DNA of 64,000 nucleotides from Danxiaibacter flavus (GCF_041060425.1 NZ_JAULBC010000012.1:1-64000), one strand, 5' to 3'; numbered from the stretch's first letter, positions 51,252-61,075 are shown. Made by a program: numbers and translations. Notes: a model not told the origin generated them from the letters alone.

Positions 51252-53117
51252 ATGAACAAGTTTTTTTCATACAGCTTCCTGGTTTGTTGCACCGTTTTTA
51301 TATTAAGCGGTTGTAAAAAATATCTCGACGAACAACCGGATAACCTTTTAACATCCGAGCTGATCTGGGAAAAAAGATCAACGACGGAATCTTATCTCAA
51401 CCAGGTATACAGCCACGTAATATTGCAACCGGATGATTATACCGTGCTTGGCGCCAGCGATGAAACGGTGTGTAGTTTACCGGGTGTTTCTGTTCGCAAA
51501 ATGGTAGTAGGTAACTGGAGCGCACAAAGTGATTTCTGGAATTACTGGCCGGGTTATTATGCGGGCATTCGTCAATCTATCGTATTTGAAGAGAATATTG
51601 ATAAAGTACCTTCCTCTGAATTAAGCAATGAGTTAAAAAGCCAGTATAAAGCCGAGGACCTTTTTTTAAGAGGCTGGTTTTACTGGAGATTGTTGCGCCA
51701 GTACGGGCCCTTTGTATTGTTACGGGGAACGTTGAGTTTAAATGAAGATTATAACAAATACACCCGCGCACCTTTCGATTCATGTGTGGCAGAAATTAAT
51801 AGTTTGATGGATCGTGCAGCTGCGGGCCTGCCGTCAAGCTGGTCCACCACAGCCAATTACGGAAGGGCAACCAAAGGTGCATGCCTTGCAGTAAAAGCCC
51901 AACTGGCGCTGTTAGCCGCAAGCCCTTTATGGAACGGCAACACCATGTTTGCTTCGCTAAAAAACCAAGACGGGACTGCATTGGCGCCTGCCAGCTACGA
52001 TGCCAACAAATGGAAAATTGCAGCTGATGCAGCAAAAGCCGTTATCGACTTAAATGCGTATAAACTTTACATGAACACAGATGATGGCGATGCGAATTTT
52101 GATCCGCTGGTTTCTTACAGAAATGTATTTATCTCTAACTGGAACAAAGAGATCATCTTCTCCTCTAACCTGGCCGGTGACTCATGGATCTGGGGTATGG
52201 AAATAAGATGTGCTCCCGGCCCTGCGGGTTTTAATATGCAATGCGCCACACAAAATGTGGTTGATGCATTTTACATGCGCAATGGCAGAAAGATAGATGA
52301 TCCAAAATCCGGTTATACAGAACAAGGGTTTGCGCAGGAGGATGATCCTGCACAATGGGGTGTAGCAAAAGACGGCATTAACCGCGGTTATATTGCAGGC
52401 AACAGTAACATGTATGTAGGAAGGGAAGCCCGTTTTTATGCATCCGTCATGTATAACGGTAAGCCTGCTGTTGCCGCGCCAACAAGCGATGACAGGAACT
52501 ATTTTTCATCAACACAAAATGCGGATGGCCGCGGTAGAACAGAATTCTATTATTCAGGTAAATCGGGTGCGCCTGCTACCAACCGTCCGGATATGACTGG
52601 TTACCTGGTTCAAAAACCGGTAAGTCCTGCCAGCAATATCCGCGTGAGCCAGGTTTCTTATCGCCCCTACATTCACATGCGCTATGCAGAAATATTGCTG
52701 GATTATATTGAAGCGTTAAATGAATACAGTCCCGGCAATCCGGATATTTTGAAATACCTCAATGCTATCTGGTCCAGGGCCGGCCTTCCTGAATTTGAAT
52801 CTGTTTATCCCGGGTTGAATGGCAATAAAGAAGAAATGCGCAAAGTGATCCTTCGTGAAAGACAGATCGAATTATGCTTTGAGAATGACCGTTACTTTAC
52901 ACTAACCCGCAGGTTGATGATGGGAGATCCTAAAAGCCTCGCCATCTACCGGATGAATGTAAATGCCAACGACAATAACCAGGGCTTTGCTTTTACGGAT
53001 TATTATACCCGTAATTTATTCGAGACAAGAACCTGGGCAAACAAAATGTATTTGTTCCCAATTCCTCAATCAGAAATGGATAATGCTAAAGGATTGGTGC
53101 AAAATCCTGGTTGGTAG
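51252..53117 (+). CDS. susD: SusD/RagB-family glycan-binding lipoprotein
   Basis: A 621-residue surface lipoprotein with lipidated C21 (VFILSGCKKYLDEQP). The helical TPR-like scaffold and family blocks are visible: LFLRGWFYWRLLRQYGPFVLL, ATKGACLAVKAQLALLAASPLWNG, RYAEILLDYIEALNEY and the C-terminal RQIELCFENDRYFTLTRRLM. It caps the SusC pore and binds the glycan. The gene begins 21 bases after susC. Confidence 0.95.
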   Translation: MNKFFSYSFLVCCTVFILSGCKKYLDEQPDNLLTSELIWEKRSTTESYLNQVYSHVILQPDDYTVLGASDETVCSLPGVSVRKMVVGNWSAQSDFWNYWPGYYAGIRQSIVFEENIDKVPSSELSNELKSQYKAEDLFLRGWFYWRLLRQYGPFVLLRGTLSLNEDYNKYTRAPFDSCVAEINSLMDRAAAGLPSSWSTTANYGRATKGACLAVKAQLALLAASPLWNGNTMFASLKNQDGTALAPASYDANKWKIAADAAKAVIDLNAYKLYMNTDDGDANFDPLVSYRNVFISNWNKEIIFSSNLAGDSWIWGMEIRCAPGPAGFNMQCATQNVVDAFYMRNGRKIDDPKSGYTEQGFAQEDDPAQWGVAKDGINRGYIAGNSNMYVGREARFYASVMYNGKPAVAAPTSDDRNYFSSTQNADGRGRTEFYYSGKSGAPATNRPDMTGYLVQKPVSPASNIRVSQVSYRPYIHMRYAEILLDYIEALNEYSPGNPDILKYLNAIWSRAGLPEFESVYPGLNGNKEEMRKVILRERQIELCFENDRYFTLTRRLMMGDPKSLAIYRMNVNANDNNQGFAFTDYYTRNLFETRTWANKMYLFPIPQSEMDNAKGLVQNPGW

Positions 53118-53165
53118 TCTTCATTTCCTTACAAAACAAGATCATCATCTTAAACGAATTATGAT

Positions 53166-54479
53166 ATGCAAAAGAGGTCTATCCCTGCTATTTTAGTGGG
53201 AGGATATATTATACTATCCGTTTTATTGCTCTCCTGTAAAAAAAGCAGCACGGAACCTGCGTCTGGTTCCGCCAGTATAGAAAGCTTTACACCCGGCCAG
53301 GGTGGCAGCACTACCGAAATATTGATCAATGGTAAAAACTTTATTACGGATACATCAAAGCTTTCTGTTTCCATAAACGGCAAACCGTTAAAAATTATCG
53401 GGGTCAATGATCACCAGATCATGGCGATCGTCCCGAAAAAAACAGGCTCAGGTGTCATCTCGGTCACGATGGGCGGCCAGACCGTAACAAGCGCTGATAC
53501 ATTTCACTATCAATATGTGCGAAGTGTGTCTACGCTGGCGGGAAGTGGTGTTCCCGGTTATCTCAATGGAAGCGGTGCGGATGCGCAGTTTCATTTTTAT
53601 GATCCGGTGAATACATGGTATCGTGCTGAAGGTATTGTGGTAGATAAATCCCTGAATGTATATGTTACCGACCCCGGTAATAATTGTATTCGCAAAATTG
53701 ATTCGGCCGGCAATGTATCATTGTTTGCGGGATCTCCGGGCAATTCAGGTTACGCGGATGGTAAAGGTTCTGCCGCAAGGTTTGCGCTCCCTTATTCACT
53801 GGGCATAGATGCTGATGATAATGTTTATTGTGTGGATCCGATCAATTGGGATATCCGCAAGATCACACCTGATGGAACGGCTACTACCATTGCTTTTACA
53901 AAGACAGAATCCTGGAGCCTTACCGTAAACAAAACAACCGGTGATATTTTTTACCTCGGCATCTGGTCCACCGACTTGTATCAGTTAACAAAAGACCTGT
54001 CTGTTCATCAGAAGATCGCGGAGGGTATGTTATGGCCGGTAGGTGTTGCCTCCGATAAAAGCGGGAATGTGTATGCTGTTGGAACGGGCGACCAGGCAGT
54101 ATGGAAATTTGCCGCCAATACATGGACGCCTTCTATTGTAGCCGGTGCATTGGGTACCGCGGGATACCAGGATGGCGTTGGTGGTGACGCAAGGTTTTCG
54201 AATCCCTGGGGACTGGCTATAGATGATGCGGATAATTTGTACGTAGCCGGCAACGGCACCGGAGATGGTGGTAGCAATGCTGACCAGTCAATAAGGATGA
54301 TCAAAGCCGGCACCTGGGATGTAACCACGCTCGCAGGAAGCGCCACAGCAGGCTATACGAATGGCATTGGTGCAGCAGCAACTTTCTCCGGGCCCATTGG
54401 TGTTGCAGTTGATAAGAATGGAACCGTGTATGTGTTGGATAAAAGGAACAATGTGGTAAGGAAAATAATCTCGGAATAA
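53166..54479 (+). CDS. IPT/TIG and NHL-repeat lipoprotein at the SusE/F position
   Basis: A 437-residue lipoprotein with lipidated C24 (VLLLSCKKSS). Residues 38-118 form an IPT/TIG immunoglobulin-like domain (IESFTPGQGGSTTEILINGKNF), and 120-437 a beta-propeller of NHL repeats (VSTLAGSGVPGYLNGSGADAQF, GIVVDKSLNVYVTDPGNNCIRKI, and similar units). Such proteins are common third members of SusC/SusD loci and probably bind glycan on the cell surface. No enzyme motif is seen. Confidence 0.9.
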   Translation: MQKRSIPAILVGGYIILSVLLLSCKKSSTEPASGSASIESFTPGQGGSTTEILINGKNFITDTSKLSVSINGKPLKIIGVNDHQIMAIVPKKTGSGVISVTMGGQTVTSADTFHYQYVRSVSTLAGSGVPGYLNGSGADAQFHFYDPVNTWYRAEGIVVDKSLNVYVTDPGNNCIRKIDSAGNVSLFAGSPGNSGYADGKGSAARFALPYSLGIDADDNVYCVDPINWDIRKITPDGTATTIAFTKTESWSLTVNKTTGDIFYLGIWSTDLYQLTKDLSVHQKIAEGMLWPVGVASDKSGNVYAVGTGDQAVWKFAANTWTPSIVAGALGTAGYQDGVGGDARFSNPWGLAIDDADNLYVAGNGTGDGGSNADQSIRMIKAGTWDVTTLAGSATAGYTNGIGAAATFSGPIGVAVDKNGTVYVLDKRNNVVRKIISE

Positions 54480-54582
54480 ATATAGATCGCTGATCGCTGA
54501 TTTGAAGATGTCTGATTTGTTGTGTGCGAAATTGCTGATCAAATACAATCCTTTTTTCTTTTGACAGATGCTCATCGCGAAA

Positions 54583-54716
54583 GCTCTGTGTAACTCTGTG
54601 TCTTCTCCTGTATTTCTCTATGTAACAATAATTCACCTTAAGTGTACTAACACTTCCCTTAACAATTATAGTTACACAGAGCTGCACAGAGTCTGACACA
54701 GAGTTCCACGGAGAAA
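54583..54716. repeat. 'CTCTGTGTAACTCTGTG' inverted phrase repeat
   Basis: GCTCTGTGTAAC at 54583-54594 is perfectly complementary to GTTACACAGAGC at 54671-54682, with more CACAGAG units to 54716. It could act as a weak terminator between the NHL gene and the GH29 gene. Confidence 0.8.
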
Positions 54717-54770
54717 ATGCTTGCCTTGCCCGCAAAGTTTATTCACTCATTCACATCACATTAAAACAAA

Positions 54771-56093
54771 ATGATCAGGAAAGTTTTCACTGTTGCTGCC
54801 ATCCTCATGCTGGCAGCGACCGGATTTGCCCAGACTACGCTGGTTAACCCCCGCACCGATATGAAATTGTTGCGTCGCTTCCAGGATGCCAAGCTCGGGA
54901 TGTTTATTCATTGGATGGCCTGTTTTACACCCGCTACCGGTGACTCCTGGGAGATTGGACGCAAAACACCCAAAGCAGTTGCAGACTCCATCTCCTTTGC
55001 ATGGAACCCTGAAAAATTCGATGCAAAAGCCATCGTTGATTTTGCAGTTAAAGCAGGTTGTAAGTACATCACGGTGATCTCCAAACATCATGACGGCTTT
55101 TGTATATGGGATAGCAAATACACTTCCTTCGATATACAGCAAACAAAATTCAAAAAAGATATTCTTGGCGAATTGGCCAGAGAAGCACGCAGGCAGGGGC
55201 TACTCTTTGGCATCTATTACTCCATCCTTGATATACAGCAAATGGGATGGGATAAGATGCCATTTGAGATTTCAACAATGCCGGAACCAACCGGCGGAAA
55301 AGCAAATTTTGTACAATTCACGCATAACCAGGTAAAGGAGTTGCTTACAAAATATAAACCCGACATCCTGTGGTTTGATGGCTACTGGCTGAACCAGTAC
55401 TGGACAAACGAAGACGGAAAGAACTTATACGCAGATATCAAAAAAACAAAGCCCAACACTTTATCAAGAGGATTATCATCCACCAGGTATGGCGATGAAG
55501 ATATTTTTATACCAGATGGATCTTCGGGAGACTACCTGTGTATTGAGGCAAAAACATCCGAAGGACCTACCTATCCCTGGGAAGCCTGTTCAAGTGTTAG
55601 TTACCCCGTATATGCGTATGACCCGGCAGCTCCGCTGAAAAGTAAAAAGGACCTGATCACCATGTTTGATAAAGAAGTCTGTGGAAATGGAAATTTCCTG
55701 TTGAACATCGGGCCTGATCTGGATGGCAGTTTGCCCAAACCGCTCACCGACCGCTTCCTGGAAGTTTCATCATGGGCGTTGAAAAACAAGGATGCCATTT
55801 ATAACACATCCGGAGGTCCGTTTAAACAGGGTGACTGGGGTGGAAGTACTTACAACGGCAATTATATCTACCTGCATATTCGCGCCAATGTTACAGAAGT
55901 GGCTCTTAAAGATCTACACGGGTACAGCATTGTTGCTGCAAAAGATGCAGCTACAGGCAAGGCGCTCAGGCTTACTAAAAAGGAGAAAGGATATAGTGTT
56001 GAAGTGCCTGCTTCCGGTGAGGATAATCTTATCCCGGTTATTGCACTGCAACTGGACAAGCCGTTTCAGTTCACGCAATGGCTCGCATTATAA
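54771..56093 (+). CDS. GH29 alpha-L-fucosidase
   Basis: A secreted 440-residue fucosidase with a signal peptide (about 1-20, ending ATGFA). The TIM barrel has KLGMFIHWMACFTPA at its start, the substrate-binding pair of histidines in VISKHHDGFCIWDS (H106, H107), and the catalytic nucleophile D203 in PDILWFDGYW. A short C-terminal beta domain follows. The family releases terminal alpha-linked L-fucose. Together with GH89 and GH35 it points to a fucosylated galactose- and GlcNAc-containing glycan. It is short compared with fucosidases bearing additional binding modules. Confidence 0.93.
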   Translation: MIRKVFTVAAILMLAATGFAQTTLVNPRTDMKLLRRFQDAKLGMFIHWMACFTPATGDSWEIGRKTPKAVADSISFAWNPEKFDAKAIVDFAVKAGCKYITVISKHHDGFCIWDSKYTSFDIQQTKFKKDILGELAREARRQGLLFGIYYSILDIQQMGWDKMPFEISTMPEPTGGKANFVQFTHNQVKELLTKYKPDILWFDGYWLNQYWTNEDGKNLYADIKKTKPNTLSRGLSSTRYGDEDIFIPDGSSGDYLCIEAKTSEGPTYPWEACSSVSYPVYAYDPAAPLKSKKDLITMFDKEVCGNGNFLLNIGPDLDGSLPKPLTDRFLEVSSWALKNKDAIYNTSGGPFKQGDWGGSTYNGNYIYLHIRANVTEVALKDLHGYSIVAAKDAATGKALRLTKKEKGYSVEVPASGEDNLIPVIALQLDKPFQFTQWLAL

Positions 56094-56137
56094 TTATCAA
56101 CAAGCTTCTATCATCAAATAATATCAAGAATTGTTGT

Positions 56138-58297
56138 ATGAGATTTTTTAAAGCAAAATTCCTGGTTTGTGTTCTCTCAGGAATGGTGATTAGTAGTGTT
56201 GTGTCCGGCGCGGATTTTAAAGGTGTGCAGGCACTGGCACAGAGAAGGGTTCCCTGGCTCAGCAAAGCGCTGGTATTTAAAAAAACAGCCGCCCTTACTG
56301 AAGAACAGTTTACGTTGACATCTGACAACAATAAACTTGTTATCTCCGCCACCACTGCAAGTGCTGCAGCATTCGGTCTTAACTGGTATCTCAAGTATTA
56401 TTGCCATCGTTCAATGAGCAGGATGGGAGACAACCTGTCCCCGGTTTATCCATTACCGAAGCTGGATAAACCTGTTACGGTTAGTTCGTTTGCGCAATAC
56501 CGTTATGCGTTGAATTACTGCACGTATAATTATACCACAAGTTTCTACACCTGGAAAGACTGGGAACATGAGCTTGACTGGATGGCGTTAAACGGGGTTA
56601 ATACAATGCTCGTTGCCAATGGCGCCGAAGCCGTGTGGCAGCATGTGTTGAAAGCACTGAATTATTCAGCTAACGCGATTGATAGTTTTATTACCGGGCC
56701 TGCTTACAATGCATGGTGGCTAATGGGAAATATACAAGCCTGGGGCGGTCCTATGGCACAGTCGCAAATTGACAATAGAGCACAACTGGTTCAAAAAATG
56801 TTGCGTCGAATGAAAAGCATGGGCATAGAACCGGTGATGCCTGCGTTCTTCGGTATGGTGCCTGCTGATTTGAAGCATAAAGTGAAGGCACATATTATTA
56901 CGCAAGGTACATGGGGATTCTTTACACGTCCGGATATCCTTGACCCTACAGATGCATTGTTTGATAAGATGGCTGACCTTTTTTATGCGGAGACCAAAAG
57001 GCTTTATGGCAACGACATCCATTTATTTTCAGGAGACCCTTTTCATGAAGGAGGAACAAGTGATGGTGTGAACCTGGCAAAGGCTGGGCTGGCTGTTCAA
57101 AAAGCCATGCAGCGGAATTTTCCGGGAGCGGTATGGGTGTTACAGGGCTGGCAGGCCAATCCCCGGAAGGAAATGCTTGCAGAGATAGATAGATCAGGCA
57201 TTCTTATCCAGGAATTGTTTGGTGAGAATACACAGAACTGGGAGGATCGCAAAGGTTATGAAGGCACACCCTTTATCTGGTGCACTGTCACAAATTTTGG
57301 CGAACGGCCGGGCGTTAACGGAAAGCTGCAACGTTTTGCAGACGAAGTTTACAGGGCAAGGAAGAGTGCATACGGGCAGTACTTAAAAGGTGTAGGCATT
57401 ATGCCCGAAGGCATCAATAATAACCCGGTTGTGTATGAACTGATGATGGAGCTTGCATGGCATGCTGAACATGTTGATGTAAAACAATGGATCAGGGATT
57501 ATGCAACCGCACGCTATGGAAAAACAAACGAATCAGTAAATGCTGCCTGGCAATTATTACTGCAAACTGCCTACAGCAGTGAGCTGGGTTATGCAGAAGG
57601 ACCACCGGAGAATATTTTATGTGCCCGCCCTGCATTGCAGATAAAATCTGTATCCAGTTGGGGGAGTGCAAAAAAGAAATTTGATGTGGCTAAATATAAG
57701 GAAGCGGTGAAACTGTTTGCAAAAGCATTACCCGGTTTTGAGCACAGCGCCACCTATAAGCTGGACCTGGTGAACTTTGTAAAACAGGATATTGCTGATG
57801 ATGCGGATACCGTTTTCAGCAGGCTTGTTAAAGCTTATGAGCAGAAAGATGCAACTTCTTTTGAAGAACAATCCCGCATCTTTCTCGGATTAATTGACCG
57901 TACTGAAGAACTATTAAACACAAATGCTTATTTCAGCTTCAATACATATTTACAACAGGCGGCAATAGCCGCAACAGGTAACGAAGAAAGAAAGAATAAT
58001 TTGTTGAATGCACTTATGTTGGTTACCTTTTGGGGCGGCGACGACCCGAAAGAAGATAATCTGCACGACTACGCTTATAAAGAATGGGGCGGCCTGATGA
58101 GTAAATACTACAAAAAGCGCTGGCAGCTTTACTTCGAACAATTGCGCAATCAACTTAACGGACAGCAATTTGCGCCGATTGATTTTTTTCATTGGGAGCG
58201 TAAATGGGTACAGGAGCAGCATACTGCAGTTATTGGTAACATAGCGGTACCAAAAGAAAATTCATTAGCCAGGGTAATAGCTGCTATATATAAATAA
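56138..58297 (+). CDS. GH89 alpha-N-acetylglucosaminidase
   Basis: A secreted 719-residue homologue of human NAGLU. The signal peptide ends near VVSGA. An N-terminal alpha/beta domain is followed by the TIM barrel (RYALNYCTYNYTTSFYTWKDWEHELDWMALNGVN, then FSGDPFHEGG with a candidate catalytic glutamate, and GVGIMPEGINNNPVVYELMMELAW with the second). A C-terminal helical domain completes it. The family removes terminal alpha-linked GlcNAc, known from heparan sulfate and from the cap of some mucin O-glycans. I chose the ATG at 56138, which gives a clean signal; the frame opens at 56078, overlapping the GH29 gene by 16 bases. Confidence 0.93.
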   Translation: MRFFKAKFLVCVLSGMVISSVVSGADFKGVQALAQRRVPWLSKALVFKKTAALTEEQFTLTSDNNKLVISATTASAAAFGLNWYLKYYCHRSMSRMGDNLSPVYPLPKLDKPVTVSSFAQYRYALNYCTYNYTTSFYTWKDWEHELDWMALNGVNTMLVANGAEAVWQHVLKALNYSANAIDSFITGPAYNAWWLMGNIQAWGGPMAQSQIDNRAQLVQKMLRRMKSMGIEPVMPAFFGMVPADLKHKVKAHIITQGTWGFFTRPDILDPTDALFDKMADLFYAETKRLYGNDIHLFSGDPFHEGGTSDGVNLAKAGLAVQKAMQRNFPGAVWVLQGWQANPRKEMLAEIDRSGILIQELFGENTQNWEDRKGYEGTPFIWCTVTNFGERPGVNGKLQRFADEVYRARKSAYGQYLKGVGIMPEGINNNPVVYELMMELAWHAEHVDVKQWIRDYATARYGKTNESVNAAWQLLLQTAYSSELGYAEGPPENILCARPALQIKSVSSWGSAKKKFDVAKYKEAVKLFAKALPGFEHSATYKLDLVNFVKQDIADDADTVFSRLVKAYEQKDATSFEEQSRIFLGLIDRTEELLNTNAYFSFNTYLQQAAIAATGNEERKNNLLNALMLVTFWGGDDPKEDNLHDYAYKEWGGLMSKYYKKRWQLYFEQLRNQLNGQQFAPIDFFHWERKWVQEQHTAVIGNIAVPKENSLARVIAAIYK

Positions 58298-58299
58298 AA

Positions 58300-58455
58300 G
58301 TCGTTTCCTTAACGATGATTGACATTTCAATGTCGTTTAGTTAAGTGTGAGTATCATCAACGTTGGGAGATGTCTCCTATCGTGCCAATGACAGATTTGC
58401 ATGGCGGACTCTCTGTGAACCTCTGTGTCTGCTCAGTGTTTCTCCGTGTAACTGT
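58300..58455. repeat. GTCGTTTCCTTAA motifs and 'CTCTGTG' phrase before GH35
   Basis: GTCGTTTCCTTAA at 58300-58312 and ATGTCGTTTAGTTAAG at 58330-58345 repeat the motif found at 45707-45846. A CTCTGTGAACCTCTGTGTC phrase with CTCCGTGTAAC is at 58410-58455. Confidence 0.7.
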
Positions 58456-58497
58456 ATTTTTTTATTAATAACTATTCAAAAAAGTTGATAGATCGAT

Positions 58498-60819
58498 ATG
58501 CGTTTAAAAACTCTTTATTCTGTTGCCCTTCTTTTTGTTTCGCTGACTGTTTTTTCCCAAAATTCGTCACAAACATTTTCCATTGGTGAAGATGCCTTTT
58601 TACTAAATGGCAAGCCTTACGTGATACGTTGCGGAGAGTTGCATTACGCGCGTATACCCCGTGAATACTGGCGCCACCGCTTAAAGATGGCGAAAGCGAT
58701 GGGGCTGAATACGGTATGCGCTTACCTGTTCTGGAACATCATCGAAAAAGAGCCCGGTAAATTTACCTGGACAGGCCAGTCAGATGCGGTTGAATTCTGC
58801 GAGATTGCCCGGCAGGAAGGTTTGTATGTGATATTGCGTCCCGGGCCATACTCCTGCGCCGAATGGGAGTTCGGAGGTTTTCCCTGGTGGTTACTAAAAA
58901 ATAAAGATCTCCGCCTGCGCACGCAGGAACCGTACTATCTCGAAACCAGCAGGAAATACCTTATGGAAGTAGGAAAGAAACTAGCGCCCCTCCAAATTAC
59001 CAGGGGAGGCAATATACTGATGGTACAGGTAGAAAATGAATATGGTAGTTATGGTAACGACACGAACTATATAGGCATCATTCGTGATTATTTAAAAGAG
59101 GCAGGTTTTGAAGTGCCCTTGTTTACCTGTGATGGTGCGGCGCAGTTAAAGAATGATACACGCTCCGATATTTTTGCCGCTGTAAATTTCGGGGGAAACC
59201 CGGAAGCGGCTTTTAAAGCTTTGCGTGAAGTACAGCCCAACGGCCCGCTGATGTGCGCAGAATATTATCCCGGCTGGTTCGATAGTTGGGGCAGACCGCA
59301 CCACAGCGGAGAAACCCAAAAAGTGGTGGATGAACTAAAGTGGATGCTGGAGCATAAAGCTTCCTTCAGTATTTATATGGTGCACGGAGGTACCACATTT
59401 GGTACCTACACAGGTGCCAATGCCAATCCCTATCTTCCGCAAACCAGCAGCTATGATTATGATGCGCCCATCAACGAATCAGGTGCAGCTACACCGAAAT
59501 ATTATGCCATCAGGAATCTTTTGAATCAATACCTGCAGGATGGCGAAACACTTCCTGATGTACCCGAATCAAAGCCTTCTCAAAAGATAGAAAACATTCA
59601 GTTCACGGGAATGGCACCCCTTTGGAAACAATTGCCGCAACCGGTTTTATCAGACACTACTTTGTTGATGGAAGACCTCAACCAGGGGTATGGCGCTGTT
59701 TTGTATCAAACCACGCTAGCCAGTGGAGATAAAGGCACGCTCACATTTGAAGACATACATGATTACGCACTGGTATACCTCAACGATTCACTCATCGGTA
59801 CCATCGACAGAAGAAAGACGCCTTATCGCATTGCATTGCCTGCGCATAAAAAGAATGCAGCGTTAAAGATCCTGGTAGAAGCCATGGGCCGGGTGAATTA
59901 TGGCGCCCTTATGCAGGACCGCAAAGGGATTCATGGAAAAGTGATTTTGTCTGAAGGCACCCTCAGTAAAGAATTAAAACAATGGACGCATTATCCAATT
60001 CTGTTAGGAGAAAAAAACATCCCGCTTACTTTCAAAAAACTGGCGCCTCAACGCATGAGTTCCCCCGGTTTTTATCGCGCCACATTTAATGTCGCGGAAC
60101 AAGCCGACACTTACCTGGATCTGCGTAAATGGCACAAGGGACTGGTTTGGGTAAACGGCATTTGCCTGGGTAGGTTCTGGAACATTGGACCTACACAAAC
60201 GATGTACCTCCCCGGCTGCTGGCTAAAAAAGGGCGCCAATGAAGTGGTGGTCTTTGACCTGTTTGGAATGGAGGATCCTTCATTGCAGGGACTGGACAAA
60301 CCAATACTGGATAGCCTCACCGAAAAGAAAGAACAGGCGCACAAAAAGCCATCGCAGAAGTGGACACTGGATGAAAAAGATGCCTGGTACCAGGGCTCAT
60401 TTGTCAATAGCAAAGAATGGCAGTCACAACGATTTAAACCAGTAGTCGCCAGGTATTTTTGTCTCGAAGCTTTAAGCGAAGTAAATAACCTGCCTTACAC
60501 ATCCATCGCAGAACTTGAACTGCTTGATGAAAACGGAAAAGAGATACCGCGCAACCAATGGAAGATCCTGTATGCAGACAGTGAAGAATTGTCCGGCAAC
60601 GATGGTAATGCTGCAAATATTTTTGACCTTCAATTCACCAGTATCTGGCACACCGAGTGGCAGGATAAAACAGCACCACTGCCACACCAGGTTGTTATTG
60701 ACCTTGGCGGGAATTACAAAATAAGCGGGATAAAAGTACTTCCCCGGCAGGATAGCTCTAATGGGCGGATTAAGGAGTACAGGTTGTTTTTTGGGGAGAG
60801 GGAGTTTGGAGGGATTTGA
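58498..60819 (+). CDS. GH35 beta-galactosidase with F5/8-type C-terminal domain
   Basis: A secreted 773-residue beta-galactosidase; the signal peptide is residues 1-20 (ending TVFSQ). The TIM barrel shows the family signatures CGELHYARIPREYW and PGPYSCAEWEFGGFPWWL; the acid/base is E181 in QVENEYGSYG, and the nucleophile E255 in MCAEYYPGWFD. Beta-sandwich domains follow, and the last 130 residues (from about 655) form a discoidin/F5-8 type C (CBM32-like) module, ending somewhat abruptly at FFGEREFGGI. It would remove beta-linked galactose, working with GH29 and GH89. Confidence 0.94.
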   Translation: MRLKTLYSVALLFVSLTVFSQNSSQTFSIGEDAFLLNGKPYVIRCGELHYARIPREYWRHRLKMAKAMGLNTVCAYLFWNIIEKEPGKFTWTGQSDAVEFCEIARQEGLYVILRPGPYSCAEWEFGGFPWWLLKNKDLRLRTQEPYYLETSRKYLMEVGKKLAPLQITRGGNILMVQVENEYGSYGNDTNYIGIIRDYLKEAGFEVPLFTCDGAAQLKNDTRSDIFAAVNFGGNPEAAFKALREVQPNGPLMCAEYYPGWFDSWGRPHHSGETQKVVDELKWMLEHKASFSIYMVHGGTTFGTYTGANANPYLPQTSSYDYDAPINESGAATPKYYAIRNLLNQYLQDGETLPDVPESKPSQKIENIQFTGMAPLWKQLPQPVLSDTTLLMEDLNQGYGAVLYQTTLASGDKGTLTFEDIHDYALVYLNDSLIGTIDRRKTPYRIALPAHKKNAALKILVEAMGRVNYGALMQDRKGIHGKVILSEGTLSKELKQWTHYPILLGEKNIPLTFKKLAPQRMSSPGFYRATFNVAEQADTYLDLRKWHKGLVWVNGICLGRFWNIGPTQTMYLPGCWLKKGANEVVVFDLFGMEDPSLQGLDKPILDSLTEKKEQAHKKPSQKWTLDEKDAWYQGSFVNSKEWQSQRFKPVVARYFCLEALSEVNNLPYTSIAELELLDENGKEIPRNQWKILYADSEELSGNDGNAANIFDLQFTSIWHTEWQDKTAPLPHQVVIDLGGNYKISGIKVLPRQDSSNGRIKEYRLFFGEREFGGI

Positions 60820-60845
60820 GGGGGGGATGTGAGGGAAATGGTGGG
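60811..60845 (+). other. G-quadruplex motif spanning the GH35 stop codon
   Basis: Four G-runs of three or more with loops of 6, 6 and 7 bases (GGG-ATTTGA-GGGGGGG-ATGTGA-GGG-AAATGGT-GGG) lie on the coding strand across the stop codon. More G-runs precede it from 60793. Confidence 0.6.
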
Positions 60846-61021
60846 AGGAAAGAAACTGGATCATTTGTTGATGTTCACTGGAATTAGCTGTTGGGAGTGG
60901 TGAGCAGAAAATATGGAGAAGTTAATTTCCTTTTTGGAACGACCAATTATTGCTAATGATATTTAATGCTTCCGATACTTATTAAAGAGAATTTAGATTT
61001 CGAGACGAAAATAAACAAACT

Positions 61022-61075
61022 GTCTCGGTGGCCCTGTTGGCAGAGCAATTAACTTTTTCTAAATGGGTCCATAGT
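61022..61075 (+). pseudogene. Degenerate tRNA-Lys remnant
   Basis: The first 50 bases match 40 of the first 50 bases of the intact tRNA-Lys at 42206, with AGAGCAATT and AATGGGTCCA exact. The anticodon loop is destroyed, and the T-arm and 3' acceptor strand are missing. It marks the left side of the methyltransferase segment. Confidence 0.75.
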
